Below are positions 9,116-17,400 of a stretch of DNA of 64,000 nt, piece by piece. Within the stretch, counting starts at the first letter, position 1, and every line of letters starts with the position of its first letter. The position numbers and the translations under genes are program-made. Under the pieces are notes generated by a model that saw only the letters and a list, made by a program, of their open reading frames with translations, made no database searches and had not been told where the DNA came from. The stretch comes from Microbacterium marinilacus (GTDB taxonomy: Bacteria; Actinomycetota; Actinomycetes; Actinomycetales; Microbacteriaceae): the NCBI RefSeq assembly GCF_019753765.1, contig NZ_JAIJZW010000009.1, positions 86,645 to 150,644 of the forward strand, read 5' to 3'.

Positions 9116-9565
9116 TCACGATGGGGGCCCCGCGTCGCCCGGGCGGGCGGGCTCCGCGTGCGTCGCCGGGCGCGGCGGCCCGCGGTCGAGCCACTGGCGA
9201 TAGGCGTCGATCAGGTCGGCGGTGACCTCCAGCTCGTCGGCGAGGAACTCCGCGCCGGAGCCCAGGCGCTCGGCGCGCTCGTACGCGTCGGCGGAGATCA
9301 GCAGGCGGGCGGCGTACAGATCGGCCTGCCGCTCCTGCGCGGCCGTCGCCGCGGAGAGCGCCCCGGGCGCTCCGACGTGGCGGTGCCCGTAGTGCGCGTG
9401 CCCCAGCTCGTGGGCGAGGACGCATCGTCGTTCGACCGGGGTCAGCCGCGCGTCGAGCAGGATGCGCCGCTGCTCGGGCAGATAGGCGCCCAAGAGGTCG
9501 CCGGGCAGGTGGGCCGTGGACACCTCGAGCCCGGACTCGGCTGCGAGTCGGGTGAGGTCGTCCAT
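9116..9565 (-). CDS. ImmA/IrrE-type metallopeptidase
   Basis: A 149-residue protein with the zinc motif HELGH at residues 52-56 and a downstream helix QERQADLYAARLL supplying the third ligand, as in ImmA/IrrE (COG2856) peptidases. Relatives cleave or inactivate an XRE repressor, switching on mobile elements or stress genes. The XRE gene ends 6 bases upstream on the same strand, so peptidase and repressor are made together. The C-terminal 20 residues are Pro/Ala-rich and outside the domain. No phage structural genes are nearby. Confidence 0.88.
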   Translation of the reverse strand: MDDLTRLAAESGLEVSTAHLPGDLLGAYLPEQRRILLDARLTPVERRCVLAHELGHAHYGHRHVGAPGALSAATAAQERQADLYAARLLISADAYERAERLGSGAEFLADELEVTADLIDAYRQWLDRGPPRPATHAEPARPGDAGPPS

Positions 9566-9571
9566 GGCGGG

Positions 9572-9973
9572 CTACTCCGCGTGAGGGGGATCGTCGACGC
9601 GTCGACGGCCGCGCTTCGCGGCGTGGGGGAGGTCCGTCACGGAGAGGCCGTCGACAGCGTCATTCTGCTCCTCGTCGACCACCGGCGCGTCGCCGCGGTG
9701 CGCGGGCTGTGGAGAACCGTGCTCGGCGAGGAGACGGTCGTACGCGTTCTGGACGATGACGGCGGGGTTCGCCCCGATCACCTCGCAGGCCTCGCAGACG
9801 ACGGCGAGCGGGATGCCCACCCTGCCGTTGAGCCACCGGTTGAAGTTGGCCTCCGCGCGGCCCATGAGCACGGCCACCTGCTTCGCCGTGAACGCGCGGG
9901 CGGTGATCGCCCCCTTCAGCTCGAGACCGACGAAGCGTGCGAAGGCGGCACTGCGCTGTGGGTTGGTCGTCAT
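9572..9973 (-). CDS. XRE-type helix-turn-helix repressor, partner of the ImmA peptidase
   Basis: A 133-residue protein; the N-terminal 80 residues hold a lambda-repressor-like HTH (TAKQVAVLMGRAEANFNRWLNG) and the rest is a polar tail. The ATG at 9973 starts MTTNPQRSAAF. It is read divergently from the small HTH gene at 10067, and the gap between them contains a perfect 16-bp palindrome plus an inverted GGGCA/TGCCC pair. This is the layout of a CI/Cro-type switch, with the peptidase as the likely inactivator. It could also be a toxin-antitoxin-like pair. Confidence 0.8.
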   Translation of the reverse strand: MTTNPQRSAAFARFVGLELKGAITARAFTAKQVAVLMGRAEANFNRWLNGRVGIPLAVVCEACEVIGANPAVIVQNAYDRLLAEHGSPQPAHRGDAPVVDEEQNDAVDGLSVTDLPHAAKRGRRRVDDPPHAE

Positions 9974-10002
9974 GCGCGCAATTATTGCAACGGGCATTCC
10001 GA

Positions 10003-10018
10003 TTGCCCATATGGGCAA
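10003..10018. promoter_or_regulatory. Operator palindrome of the XRE divergent promoter
   Basis: TTGCCCATATGGGCAA is a perfect 16-bp palindrome in the 93-base gap between the two divergent HTH genes. A second GGGCA at 9992-9996 forms another inverted pair with the left half of the palindrome, so three half-sites are present. The gap is AT-richer than its surroundings, and a TTGACA hexamer lies at 10031-10036. The likely binders are the XRE protein, the small HTH protein, or both. Confidence 0.7.
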
Positions 10019-10066
10019 AGGGCCTTGCGCTTGACAACTGACTGTGCGGTCATCAAAAGTGTCTAT

Positions 10067-10309
10067 ATGGACAGTCCTCCCGCGGCGCTGGTAGGCGGCA
10101 GGGTGCGGCACCTGCTCCGGGAGGCGGGGTGGTCCCAGCGCGCGCTCTCGCGCGCGACGGGCATCGCCTACGCCACGCTCGGACGGAAGATCGCCGGCCG
10201 CTCGGAGTTCACGATGGGCGAGCTGCTCGCGGTCGCGGAGGCGCTGGCCGTCTCGCCCGCCGTGCTCGTCGACTCGGGCGCGCGGAGGTCCTCCGACACG
10301 ACCGGCTGA
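10067..10309 (+). CDS. Small XRE-family helix-turn-helix protein (Cro-like)
   Basis: An 80-residue protein consisting almost entirely of one HTH domain: VRHLLREAGWSQRALSRATGIAYATLGRKIAGRSEFTMGELLAVAEAL is the five-helix XRE pattern. The ATG at 10067 is preceded by AT-rich sequence with a TTGACA at 10031. It is transcribed divergently from the XRE-ImmA pair across a shared operator and probably binds the same site. A strong hairpin at 10347 follows its stop. It is Cro-like by position; direct function unknown. Confidence 0.78.
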   Translation: MDSPPAALVGGRVRHLLREAGWSQRALSRATGIAYATLGRKIAGRSEFTMGELLAVAEALAVSPAVLVDSGARRSSDTTG

Positions 10310-10346
10310 GCCGCCGGGCAGACGGCCGCGACGGGTCGAGCCGCGG

Positions 10347-10382
10347 CCCCGCGCCCGCGCCGACGAAGCCGCGGGCGCGGGG
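10347..10382 (+). terminator. Hairpin terminator after the small HTH gene
   Basis: A perfect 13-bp GC stem (CCCCGCGCCCGCG at 10347-10359 with its complement at 10370-10382) has a 10-base loop and only a short TT after it. It sits 38 bases after the stop of the HTH gene and before ddaH, so it separates the two units. Confidence 0.6.
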
Positions 10383-10535
10383 TTCGAACCGGGCACTCGT
10401 CCTCCGCGTCGCGCGCCATGCCGCGTGAGAGAATGTGACCGGCGTGCCCGTGCCGCTGGCGTCTCATCGCTCCGCCGGGCCCCTGGACAGCGTCCGCCGC
10501 ACGTTCACCTGAGCATGAAGCCGCAGAGGAGCACG

Positions 10536-11405
10536 ATGTCCGACATCGCACCCGCCCGCATCCCGCACAAGCGTCGCTACCTGATGTGCCGTCCCGAGCA
10601 CTACACCGTCAGCTACTCCATCAACCCCTGGATGGAGCCCGCCAACCCCACCGACACCGCCAAGGCCATCGCGCAGTGGCAGCGGCTCTACGACACCTAC
10701 GTCGAGCTGGGGCACGAGGTCGAGCTGATCGACCCGCTCGAGGGCTACCCCGACATGGTCTACACCGCCAACGGCGGCTTCCTGATCGACGGCATCGCCT
10801 ACGGCCCGGAGTTCCGCTACGTCGAGCGCCAGGGCGAGGCGCCCGCCTTCATCGACTGGTTCCGCGCGAACGGCTACGACACGCGGGCACCCGAGGAGGT
10901 CAACGAGGGGGAGGGCGACTTCCTGCTGGCGGGCGACGTCGTCCTGGCCGGCACGGGCTTCCGCTCGACCGGCGACAGCCACGGCGAGGTCGCCCGCATA
11001 TTCGGCCGGGAGGTCGTGAGCCTGACGCTCGTCGACCCCCGCTTCTACCACCTCGACACGGCGCTCGCCGTGCTCGACCCCGTCGTCGAGCCCGGCGCGG
11101 AGCCGGGCGTCGCGTACCTGCCGCACGCGTTCGACGAGGCCAGCCGCGCCGAGCTCGAGCGCCGGTTCCCGAACGCGATTCTGGTCTCGGACGAGGACGG
11201 CGCCGTGTTCGGCCTGAACTCGGCCAGCGACGGGTACAACGTGATCATCTCGCCGCGGGCGAAGGGCTTCGAGGTGCAGCTGCGCGAGCGCGGCTACAAC
11301 CCGATCCTGGTGGACCTGTCGGAGCTGCTGCTCGGCGGCGGCGGCATCAAGTGCTGCACGCTGGAGCTGCGTGGCGCGGCGGGCGCGGGCGAGGAGACCG
11401 CGTGA
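10536..11405 (+). CDS. ddaH: Dimethylargininase (N(G),N(G)-dimethylarginine dimethylaminohydrolase)
   Basis: A 289-residue guanidino-modifying hydrolase. Visible family features are the N-terminal MCRPEHYTVSYSINPWM block, the YTANGGF substrate loop, EGEGDFLLAGD, FRSTGDSH, and the C-terminal catalytic Cys in GGGGIKCCTLE. DDAH cleaves methylated arginine to citrulline and methylamine. Some actinobacterial members act on arginine itself, so the exact substrate is open. The ATG at 10536 has AGAGGAG five bases upstream; an upstream ATG at 10515 is less likely. The stop overlaps the GTG of the following aminotransferase gene, implying a coupled arginine/ornithine breakdown pair. Confidence 0.88.
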   Translation: MSDIAPARIPHKRRYLMCRPEHYTVSYSINPWMEPANPTDTAKAIAQWQRLYDTYVELGHEVELIDPLEGYPDMVYTANGGFLIDGIAYGPEFRYVERQGEAPAFIDWFRANGYDTRAPEEVNEGEGDFLLAGDVVLAGTGFRSTGDSHGEVARIFGREVVSLTLVDPRFYHLDTALAVLDPVVEPGAEPGVAYLPHAFDEASRAELERRFPNAILVSDEDGAVFGLNSASDGYNVIISPRAKGFEVQLRERGYNPILVDLSELLLGGGGIKCCTLELRGAAGAGEETA

Positions 11406-12579
11406 CGGCCGCGCACGAGGCGCACGTCGCCCACAACTACCACCCGCTGCCCGTCACCGTCGCCGAGGGCGAGGGGCGTGGGTCACCGACGCCGACGGTC
11501 GGCGCTACCTCGACATGCTGTCGGGCTACTCGGCGCTCAACTTCGGACACCTGCACCCCGAGGTGGTGCAGGCGGCGCAGGAGCAGCTCGGCCGGCTCAC
11601 GCTGACGAGCCGCGCCTTCTTCAACGACCGGCTCGGCCCGTTCACGGACGCGCTCGCCGCCCTGTGCGGCAAGGACCTCGTGCTGCCGATGAACACGGGC
11701 GCGGAGGCCGTCGAGACCGGCATCAAGGTCGCCCGCGCCTGGGGCTACCGCGTCAAGGGCATCGCGGACGGCCGGGCGAAGATCGTCGTCGCCCTCGGCA
11801 ACTTCCACGGCCGCACCACGACGATCGTCGGCTTCAGCGACGACCCGCAGGCGCACGACGACTTCGGGCCGTACGCGCCGGGGTTCGTCGCCGTGCCGTA
11901 CGGCGACGCCGACGCCCTCGAGGCCGCCATCGACGACGACACCGTCGCCGTGCTGATCGAGCCCATCCAGGGCGAGGGCGGCGTCGTGATCCCGCCGGAC
12001 GGGTACCTGCGCCGGATCCGCGAGGTCACGACCGCGCGCGACGTGCTGTTCATCGCCGACGAGATCCAGTCGGGGCTGGGCCGCGTCGGCGAGACGTTCG
12101 CCTGCGACCGCGAGGGCGTCGTGCCGGACGTGTACCTGCTCGGCAAGGCGCTGGGCGGCGGCATCCTGCCGGTCTCCGCGGTGGTCGCCGACGAGGACGT
12201 GCTCGGGGTCATCCGGCCCGGCGAGCACGGCTCGACCTTCGGCGGAAACCCGCTGGCCGCGGCCGTCGGCCTGAAGGTCGTCGAACTGCTGCAGACGGGG
12301 CGCTTCCAGGAGCGCTCGCGTCAGCTCGGCGAGCACCTGCGGGCCGGCCTCGAGAGGATCGAGGGACTCACCGCCATCCGCACCGCCGGACTCTGGGCCG
12401 GCGTCGACATCGATCCCGCGCTGGGCACCGGCCGGGAGGTCGCCGAGCGGCTGCTCGCCCGCGGCGTGCTGGCCAAGGACACGCACGGCCAGACCCTCCG
12501 CATCGCGCCGCCGCTGGTGATCCGCGCCACCGAGATCGACTGGGCGCTCGAGCAGCTCTCCGTGGCGCTGAAGGGCTGA
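11402..12579 (+). pseudogene. rocD: Ornithine--oxo-acid aminotransferase, frameshifted near the N-terminus
   Basis: A PLP class-III aminotransferase of about 392 residues if the frame is restored. The true start is the GTG at 11402, overlapping the ddaH stop; it encodes the family N-terminus VTAAHEAHVAHNYHPLPVTV. The remainder (AWVTDADGRRYLDMLSGYSALNFGHLHPE onward, with LLGKALGGG holding the PLP lysine) is in another frame. The break falls in the GGGG run at 11473-11476, where one more G would restore the reading GEGAWVTDADG. It converts ornithine to glutamate semialdehyde, which PutA can oxidise. A sequencing error in a G run is as likely as true inactivation. Everything downstream is intact. 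Confidence 0.85.
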
Positions 12580-12628
12580 GGCGGCCTCCCGCCGCGGCCT
12601 CCCGCCGCGCCGCGTCGGCATGAGCGAC

Positions 12629-12688
12629 GGAGATCTGCACGGATTCGGATGGATCCGCGCGATCCGGTCCGAATCCGTGGATATCTCC
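12629..12688. terminator. Bidirectional hairpin between convergent genes
   Basis: Two 21-base arms (12629-12649 and 12668-12688) pair with about three mismatches, including a perfect 12-bp core CACGGATTCGGA. The loop itself contains a GGATC/GATCC hairpin. It sits between the stop of rocD and the stop of the molybdoenzyme gene, where a terminator for both strands is expected. Confidence 0.6.
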
Positions 12689-12727
12689 GCGTGCGCGGCG
12701 GCCGGCGGGGCGGCTCGGGGCCGGTGG

Positions 12728-14263
12728 TCAGCCGACCGTGACCGTGCGCTCGTGCCAGCCGGTCGCTCCGTCGGGCGCGGGCGGCGCCTGGTCGGGCGTC
12801 TGCGTCTCGCCGTCCGCGCCGATCGCCCGGCAGCGGATGACGTGCTGCCCGGGCTCCGCGGTCCACGGCAGGCTCCACTGCACCCACGTGTCGTCCGAGA
12901 TCGCCGGCGCGAGATCGGCGGACCGCCAGGCCCCGTCGTCGATCTGCACCTCCACGCCGTCGACGCCCACGTGCTGCTGCCAGGCGACCCCGGCGACCAC
13001 GGCGTCCCCCGCCTCGACGCGGTCGCCGCGGCGCGGCACGTCGATGCGCGACTGCAGCTTGATCGGCCCGCGCTCCGACCAGCCGCGGGTCGTCCAGTAC
13101 GCGGTCTGGGCATCGAAGCGCGTCACCTCGAGCTCGACGACCCACTTCGTCGCCGACACGTAGCCGTACAGTCCCGGCACCACCATCCGCACCGGGAACC
13201 CGTGCTCGGGCGGCAGCGGCTCGCCGTTCATGCCGACCGCGAGGAGCGCGTCGCGCCCGTCGGTGAGCGCCTCCAGCGGGGTCGAGGCGGTGAAGCCGTC
13301 GGTCGACCGCGACAGCACCATGTCGGCGTCGGCGGCGGGCGCCGCGCGGGCCAGCAGCTCCCGGGTGGGGTAGCCCAGCCAGAGCGCGGTGCCGATCAGG
13401 TCGCCGCCGACCTCGTTGGAGACGCACGCGAGGGTCGTGCGGCTCTCCTCGAGGGGCAGCGCGAGCAGCTCGTCCCACGTGAGGGTCACCTCGCGCTCGA
13501 CGAGGCCGTGGATGCGCAGGCTCCAGTCGGCCGGGTCGACCTGCGGGACGACGAGGGCGGTGTCGATCCGGTAGAACTCGTCGTTCGGGGTGATGAGCGG
13601 CGCGATGCCCGGGACGTCGAGCGCGGCGCCCGCCGGGATCGCGGGGGCCGCGGAGGCGGGGGCCGGCAGGCGCAGCGCGTCGCGCACGACGGTGACGGCG
13701 GCCGCGCCGGCGCGCGAGAGCTGCGCACCGGCCGCGGCGAGCAGGCCGAGGGCCGTGGCGCCGCCGGCCCAGACGAGGAAGCGACGACGGTCGATGCCGC
13801 CCTGCACCGGCTCGTGGCCGCGCGGCCGCCCGGCGATCCGGACGAGGGCGCGCAGCACCCATGCCGCCGTCACGCCGGCCACCGCCGACGGCAGCCAGGC
13901 CATCGCCGTGGCGTCGGCCCGGGTGACCGCCGTGGCCAGGCCGACGCCGCCGAGAGCTGCGGCCAGCACCGCGCCGAGCGGAGGGCGCCGCGCCTCCAGC
14001 AGCCCCGCGCCCGCCGCGATCGCCAGCAGCACGACCGCGATCAGGACGAGCAGCGCCGCCTTGTCCGCGGTGCCGAACAGCGCGATCGCCGCGTCCTTCA
14101 CGGCGGGCGGCGCGAGGTCGATGAGGGCCCCGCCGATCGTCCCGAACGGGCTCGAGGCGGAGGCGAACAGCGCCGCGGCGAGCTCGCCGAGCCCGGCGCC
14201 CGACACGGCGGCGGCCACGCCCGCGGCGGCGGCCCGGGTCCTGCTGCCGTGCTGGTCGTCCAT
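12728..14263 (-). CDS. Membrane-anchored molybdopterin-dependent oxidoreductase (sulfite oxidase family)
   Basis: A 511-residue protein. The first 200 residues carry about five hydrophobic helices. Then comes an RRRFLVWAGG segment reminiscent of a Tat motif but placed internally, and a sulfite-oxidase-type Mo-cofactor domain (PNDEFYRIDTALVVPQVD, the presumed Mo-ligating Cys in TTLACVSNEVGGDLIGTALW) with the C-terminal dimerisation domain (VAGVAWQQHVGVDGVEVQIDDG). It probably reduces or oxidises a small substrate outside the cell; the natural substrate is unknown for this actinobacterial branch. The start ATG at 14263 precedes the first membrane helix. Confidence 0.88.
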   Translation of the reverse strand: MDDQHGSRTRAAAAGVAAAVSGAGLGELAAALFASASSPFGTIGGALIDLAPPAVKDAAIALFGTADKAALLVLIAVVLLAIAAGAGLLEARRPPLGAVLAAALGGVGLATAVTRADATAMAWLPSAVAGVTAAWVLRALVRIAGRPRGHEPVQGGIDRRRFLVWAGGATALGLLAAAGAQLSRAGAAAVTVVRDALRLPAPASAAPAIPAGAALDVPGIAPLITPNDEFYRIDTALVVPQVDPADWSLRIHGLVEREVTLTWDELLALPLEESRTTLACVSNEVGGDLIGTALWLGYPTRELLARAAPAADADMVLSRSTDGFTASTPLEALTDGRDALLAVGMNGEPLPPEHGFPVRMVVPGLYGYVSATKWVVELEVTRFDAQTAYWTTRGWSERGPIKLQSRIDVPRRGDRVEAGDAVVAGVAWQQHVGVDGVEVQIDDGAWRSADLAPAISDDTWVQWSLPWTAEPGQHVIRCRAIGADGETQTPDQAPPAPDGATGWHERTVTVG

Positions 14264-14351
14264 GGGCCGAGGGTACGCCGCCGTGGGCCGCGGGATCTGT
14301 TCCCTCCGTCGCGAGCCGTGTCCCACTTCGCGCCGCTATGCGCCATCCCGT

Positions 14352-14400
14352 GTCCCAGTTGTGGCCCGAGTCGCGGGTGGATAACGGCCGCAACTGGGAC
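14352..14400 (-). terminator. Hairpin downstream of the lipase-like gene
   Basis: Arms 14352-14366 and 14386-14400 (GTCCCAGTTG core) pair over 15 bases with one mismatch around a 19-base loop. It lies 21 bases after the stop of the hydrolase on the minus strand and before the molybdoenzyme gene's promoter side. A partial direct copy of the arm (GTCCCACTT) occurs just to the left, near 14322. Confidence 0.5.
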
Positions 14401-14421
14401 GCGGGCTCGTGCGGCCGGGGA

Positions 14422-15339
14422 TCAGCGGGGCGGGAAGCGCGCGTCGAGCCACGCCAGCAGGTCGGCGCGGACCTCGGCCTGGGCGACCTCGTTGAAGAGC
14501 TCGTGACGCGCATCCGGGTAGACGAGGGTCGTCACGTCGTCGAGGCCGCCCCGCTCGCGGTAGGCCCGGGCGAGGCGGTGCACCGAGAGGGGGCCGCCGA
14601 CCGGGTCGTCCCGCCCCACCATCAGCAGCACGGGCACGTCGTGCCCGGCGGCCGCGCGCAGGCCCCGCCGGGGGCGGCCGTAGAGGCGCGCGGCGTCGAC
14701 CGGGCCGAACAGGCGCAGGAGCGGTGTGGTCGTCGTGAGGGGGTCGTCGAGGAACGCCCGCCCGACGGCGGGGTCGGTCGACAGCCACTCCGTGCCCAGC
14801 GCGTCCGGTCCCTTCCACCGCGCGTTGAGCGGTGCGGCGTTCAACGACAGGGGCGTGCGCAGCGCCGACCCGGTGAGGATCGCCGCGTCGTAGGCGTCGG
14901 GATGGCGGTCGAGCAGCATCTGCGCGAGGAAGGACCCCCACGAGTGCCCGAGCAGGATCAGCGGGACGCCCGGGTGATCGTCCCGGATGACGCGGGTGAG
15001 GCGCCAGCAGGCCTCGACCGCCGCGGGGAGGCCGCCGACGCCCAGGCGACCGAGCCGCGACGCGTCGCCGCCGTGCTGCCGCATGCCCGTGCGGCCGTGG
15101 CCGCGGTGGTCGTCGGCGTACACTGTGAAGCCGGCCGCCGTGAGCGCCCCGATCACGGCGGCGTAGCGGCCGGCGTGGTCGCCGACGCCGTGCAGCAGCT
15201 GCACGACCCCGCGCGGCGCGTCCGTCGTGGGGGCCGAGGCCGGGTGCACGTCGTAGACGATCTCGACGCCGTGGTCGTCGGCGAAGGTCCGCTCCTCCGA
15301 GCGGGAGCGCGCGTCCGGGTGATCGTGGTCGGAGGGCAT
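14422..15339 (-). CDS. Alpha/beta hydrolase (monoacylglycerol lipase-like)
   Basis: A 305-residue serine hydrolase of the Hydrolase_4 type: LLHGVGDHAGRY at the oxyanion loop, the GHGRTG element, nucleophile Ser in LLGHSWGSF, catalytic Asp in LMVGRDDPVGG and His in YPDARHELFNE near the end. This order is that of lysophospholipase/monoacylglycerol lipases. No signal peptide is seen, so it is probably cytoplasmic. The ATG at 15339 has a GGAGGG-type site upstream on the minus strand. It is divergent from the MarR gene at 15483 and could share its regulation. Confidence 0.87.
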   Translation of the reverse strand: MPSDHDHPDARSRSEERTFADDHGVEIVYDVHPASAPTTDAPRGVVQLLHGVGDHAGRYAAVIGALTAAGFTVYADDHRGHGRTGMRQHGGDASRLGRLGVGGLPAAVEACWRLTRVIRDDHPGVPLILLGHSWGSFLAQMLLDRHPDAYDAAILTGSALRTPLSLNAAPLNARWKGPDALGTEWLSTDPAVGRAFLDDPLTTTTPLLRLFGPVDAARLYGRPRRGLRAAAGHDVPVLLMVGRDDPVGGPLSVHRLARAYRERGGLDDVTTLVYPDARHELFNEVAQAEVRADLLAWLDARFPPR

Positions 15340-15446
15340 GGCCCGATCCTGTCACCCTCCCCGCCGAACGAGGTCGAGCGGGCGGGGCCCACGTCGTCCT
15401 CCGAGGTGCGTCCGCCCCCACGACGTGGTCGGGAGACGGCCGACAG

Positions 15447-15480
15447 ATCCTTACCAGAACTAATGAGTTAGGATAAGGAT
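15447..15480. promoter_or_regulatory. Candidate MarR operator upstream of the MarR-MFS pair
   Basis: The AT-rich stretch holds nested inverted repeats: ATCCTTA at 15447-15453 with TAAGGAT at 15474-15480, and CTAA-N4-TTAG at 15460-15471. It ends two bases before the MarR start, so a bound repressor would block initiation. This fits autoregulation by a MarR protein. Confidence 0.55.
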
Positions 15481-15482
15481 AT

Positions 15483-15905
15483 ATGCCTGACCTCTCCTCC
15501 GACGCCTCCGAGATCCGCTCGGCCACGTTCCGCCTGGCGCGACGCCTGCGCCAGCAGCGCGCGGTGAAGACCATGTCGGACGGGCAGTTCGCCGTGCTCG
15601 TGGCGCTGAAGCTGCACGGCCCGCACACGCTCACGACGCTCGCCGAGCGCGAGGGCGTGACGGCCCCGTCCATGAACAGGACCGTCAACCACCTCGAGGA
15701 GGAGGGCTACCTCACGCGCCGGCCGGACGAGGCGGATCGCCGCAAGGTCAACATCGAGATCACCGAGTCGGGCCGCTCCGTGATCGACGAGACCGTGCAC
15801 CGTCCCGACGAGTGGCTGGCCCGCCTCCTCGCCGAGGTGCCCGCCGAGGACCGCGCCACGCTGCGCGACGCCGCGCGGATCATCCTGGAGGTCATCGAGC
15901 GATGA
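15483..15905 (+). CDS. MarR family transcriptional regulator
   Basis: A 140-residue winged-helix regulator. The recognition part reads HTLTTLAEREGVTAPSMNRTVNHLEEEGYLTRRPDEADRRKVNIEIT, matching the MarR DxR(R/K) wing. Its stop overlaps the ATG of the MFS exporter (ATGA), the common arrangement in which the repressor controls an efflux pump and is released by its substrate. A candidate operator overlaps the start region, and the divergent hydrolase could be co-controlled. Confidence 0.9.
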   Translation: MPDLSSDASEIRSATFRLARRLRQQRAVKTMSDGQFAVLVALKLHGPHTLTTLAEREGVTAPSMNRTVNHLEEEGYLTRRPDEADRRKVNIEITESGRSVIDETVHRPDEWLARLLAEVPAEDRATLRDAARIILEVIER

Positions 15906-17287
15906 GCGCGATGTTCCGGTCCTTCTCGTCGTTCAACTTCCGCGTCTGGTTCATCGGCGCGCTCGTCTCCAACATCGGCTCGTGGATGCAGTCCACCGCG
16001 CAGAGCTGGGTCGTGCTCACGCAGCTGACCGACAACGACGCCGGCGCGATGGGCGTCACGATGGCGCTGCAGTTCGGGCCGCCGCTCGTGCTCGTCGGCT
16101 GGTCGGGCTGGGTGACCGACCGGTTCGACCGCCGGCGCATCCTGATCGTCACGCAGGTCGCGCTGCTCGCCCTGTCGATCGGCATCGGCACGCTCCTGCT
16201 GCTCGACGTCATGACGCTGCCGCTGATGTACTGCTTCGCGCTCGCGATGGGCCTGGTGGTGGCCTTCGACAACCCGGCCCGGCAGGCGTTCGTGTCCGAC
16301 CTCGTGGCGCGCGAGAACGCCTCCAACGCGGTGGCGTTGAACGCCGCCTCGTTCAACGGCGCCCGGATGTTCGGCCCCGCCGTCGCCGGCCTGCTCATCG
16401 TCGCGGTCGGCACCGGCTGGGTCTTCCTCATCAACGCCCTCACGTACCTCGGCATGATCGTCGCGCTCCTCGCGCTGCGCACCGGCGAGCTCATCCCGCG
16501 CACGATGGACACGGCCTCGACCCGCCTCGCCGACGGCTTCCGCTACGTCGCGCGGCGCCCCGACCTGCTGGTCGTCTTCGCGATGGTGTTCCTGATGGGC
16601 GCGCTCGCGATGAACTTCCCGATCTTCGCGTCCACCATGGCGCTCGAGTTCGGCGAGGAGGCCGACGGCTTCGGCCTGCTCAGCTCGATCCTCGCGATCG
16701 GATCTCTCGCCGGGGCGCTGCTGGCCGCGCGGCGGGCCCGCGCGCGCCTGCGCGTGGTGATCGTCGCGACGGGGGCCTTCGGCGTCGTCACGATCATCTC
16801 GTCGACGATGCCCGTCTACTGGGCGTACGCGATCTGCCTCGTGTTCGTCGGGTTCACCACGGTCACCACGCTGACCACCGCGAACGGCTACGTGCAGACC
16901 ACCACCGACGCGAGCCTGCGCGGTCGCGTCATGGCGCTCTACGTGGCGATCCTGATGGGCGGCACGCCCCTGGGGGCGCCGGTGGTCGGCTGGGTCGCCT
17001 CCGAGTTCGGCCCGCGCACCGCCCTCCTCGTGGGAGCGGCCGGCGGCCTGGCGGCGTGCGCCATCGGCCTCATCTGGGTCACCGCGTCCGGCCGCCTGCA
17101 CCGGCGCGACGAGACCCGGTTCCGGTTCGAGCTCGACGAGACGCGCCCGATCTCGATCATCACGCGCGCGCAGCCCATCGTCACCCCCGAGGAGTTCAGC
17201 GACCAGGCGGCCGAGACCACGCCGATCCGCCTGGTCGACGACGAGGACGACGACCTCGACGACGACCGGGTCGCCGCCCGCCGCTGA
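15902..17287 (+). CDS. MFS transporter (MFS_3 / EntS-like exporter)
   Basis: A 461-residue major facilitator with about twelve membrane segments, beginning MFRSFSSFNFRVWFIGALVSNIGSWMQ, which is typical of the MFS_3 exporter branch, and the loop motif GWVTDRFDRRRIL between helices 2 and 3. The last 65 residues are an acidic cytoplasmic tail (DDEDDDLDDD) of unknown role. The start overlaps the MarR stop, so the two are co-translated. It probably exports a drug-like or lipophilic compound; substrate unknown. Confidence 0.88.
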   Translation: MSAMFRSFSSFNFRVWFIGALVSNIGSWMQSTAQSWVVLTQLTDNDAGAMGVTMALQFGPPLVLVGWSGWVTDRFDRRRILIVTQVALLALSIGIGTLLLLDVMTLPLMYCFALAMGLVVAFDNPARQAFVSDLVARENASNAVALNAASFNGARMFGPAVAGLLIVAVGTGWVFLINALTYLGMIVALLALRTGELIPRTMDTASTRLADGFRYVARRPDLLVVFAMVFLMGALAMNFPIFASTMALEFGEEADGFGLLSSILAIGSLAGALLAARRARARLRVVIVATGAFGVVTIISSTMPVYWAYAICLVFVGFTTVTTLTTANGYVQTTTDASLRGRVMALYVAILMGGTPLGAPVVGWVASEFGPRTALLVGAAGGLAACAIGLIWVTASGRLHRRDETRFRFELDETRPISIITRAQPIVTPEEFSDQAAETTPIRLVDDEDDDLDDDRVAARR

Positions 17288-17298
17288 GCCCGGCCCGC

Positions 17299-17314
17299 TT
17301 CCGCTGACCGGAAA
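17299..17314. promoter_or_regulatory. Shared IclR-type inverted repeat, copy E (dehydratase promoter)
   Basis: TTCCG-CTGAC-CGGAAA: perfect 5-bp arms with a 5-base spacer, 87 bases before the dehydratase start. The same arms and spacing occur at 25547, 27652, 29559 and 38336, each upstream of a gene of the proposed catabolic regulon. Confidence 0.7.
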
Positions 17315-17400
17315 CGGCGCCTCGACGTCGGCGACGGGACGGGAAGGATGGGTCCACCGTCGCGTGCACGCGGCGGCCTCGACGAAGAGGGAGGGCACAC

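Noticed and set aside
9116..10309. Prophage or integrative element
   Set aside because: Only the regulator trio is present; no integrase, terminase, portal or conjugation gene and no att repeat could be found in the surrounding sequence.
10371..10400. GGTTCGAACC resembling a tRNA T-loop or attachment site next to the XRE/ImmA island
   Set aside because: The flanking bases do not pair as a T stem on either strand, and no acceptor or anticodon arm is present; the bases belong to the right side of a hairpin terminator.
11371..12579. rocD as an intact gene starting at 11371
   Set aside because: The first 36 residues in that frame are Arg-rich shadow of ddaH and of the true rocD start; the family N-terminus is in another frame from 11402.
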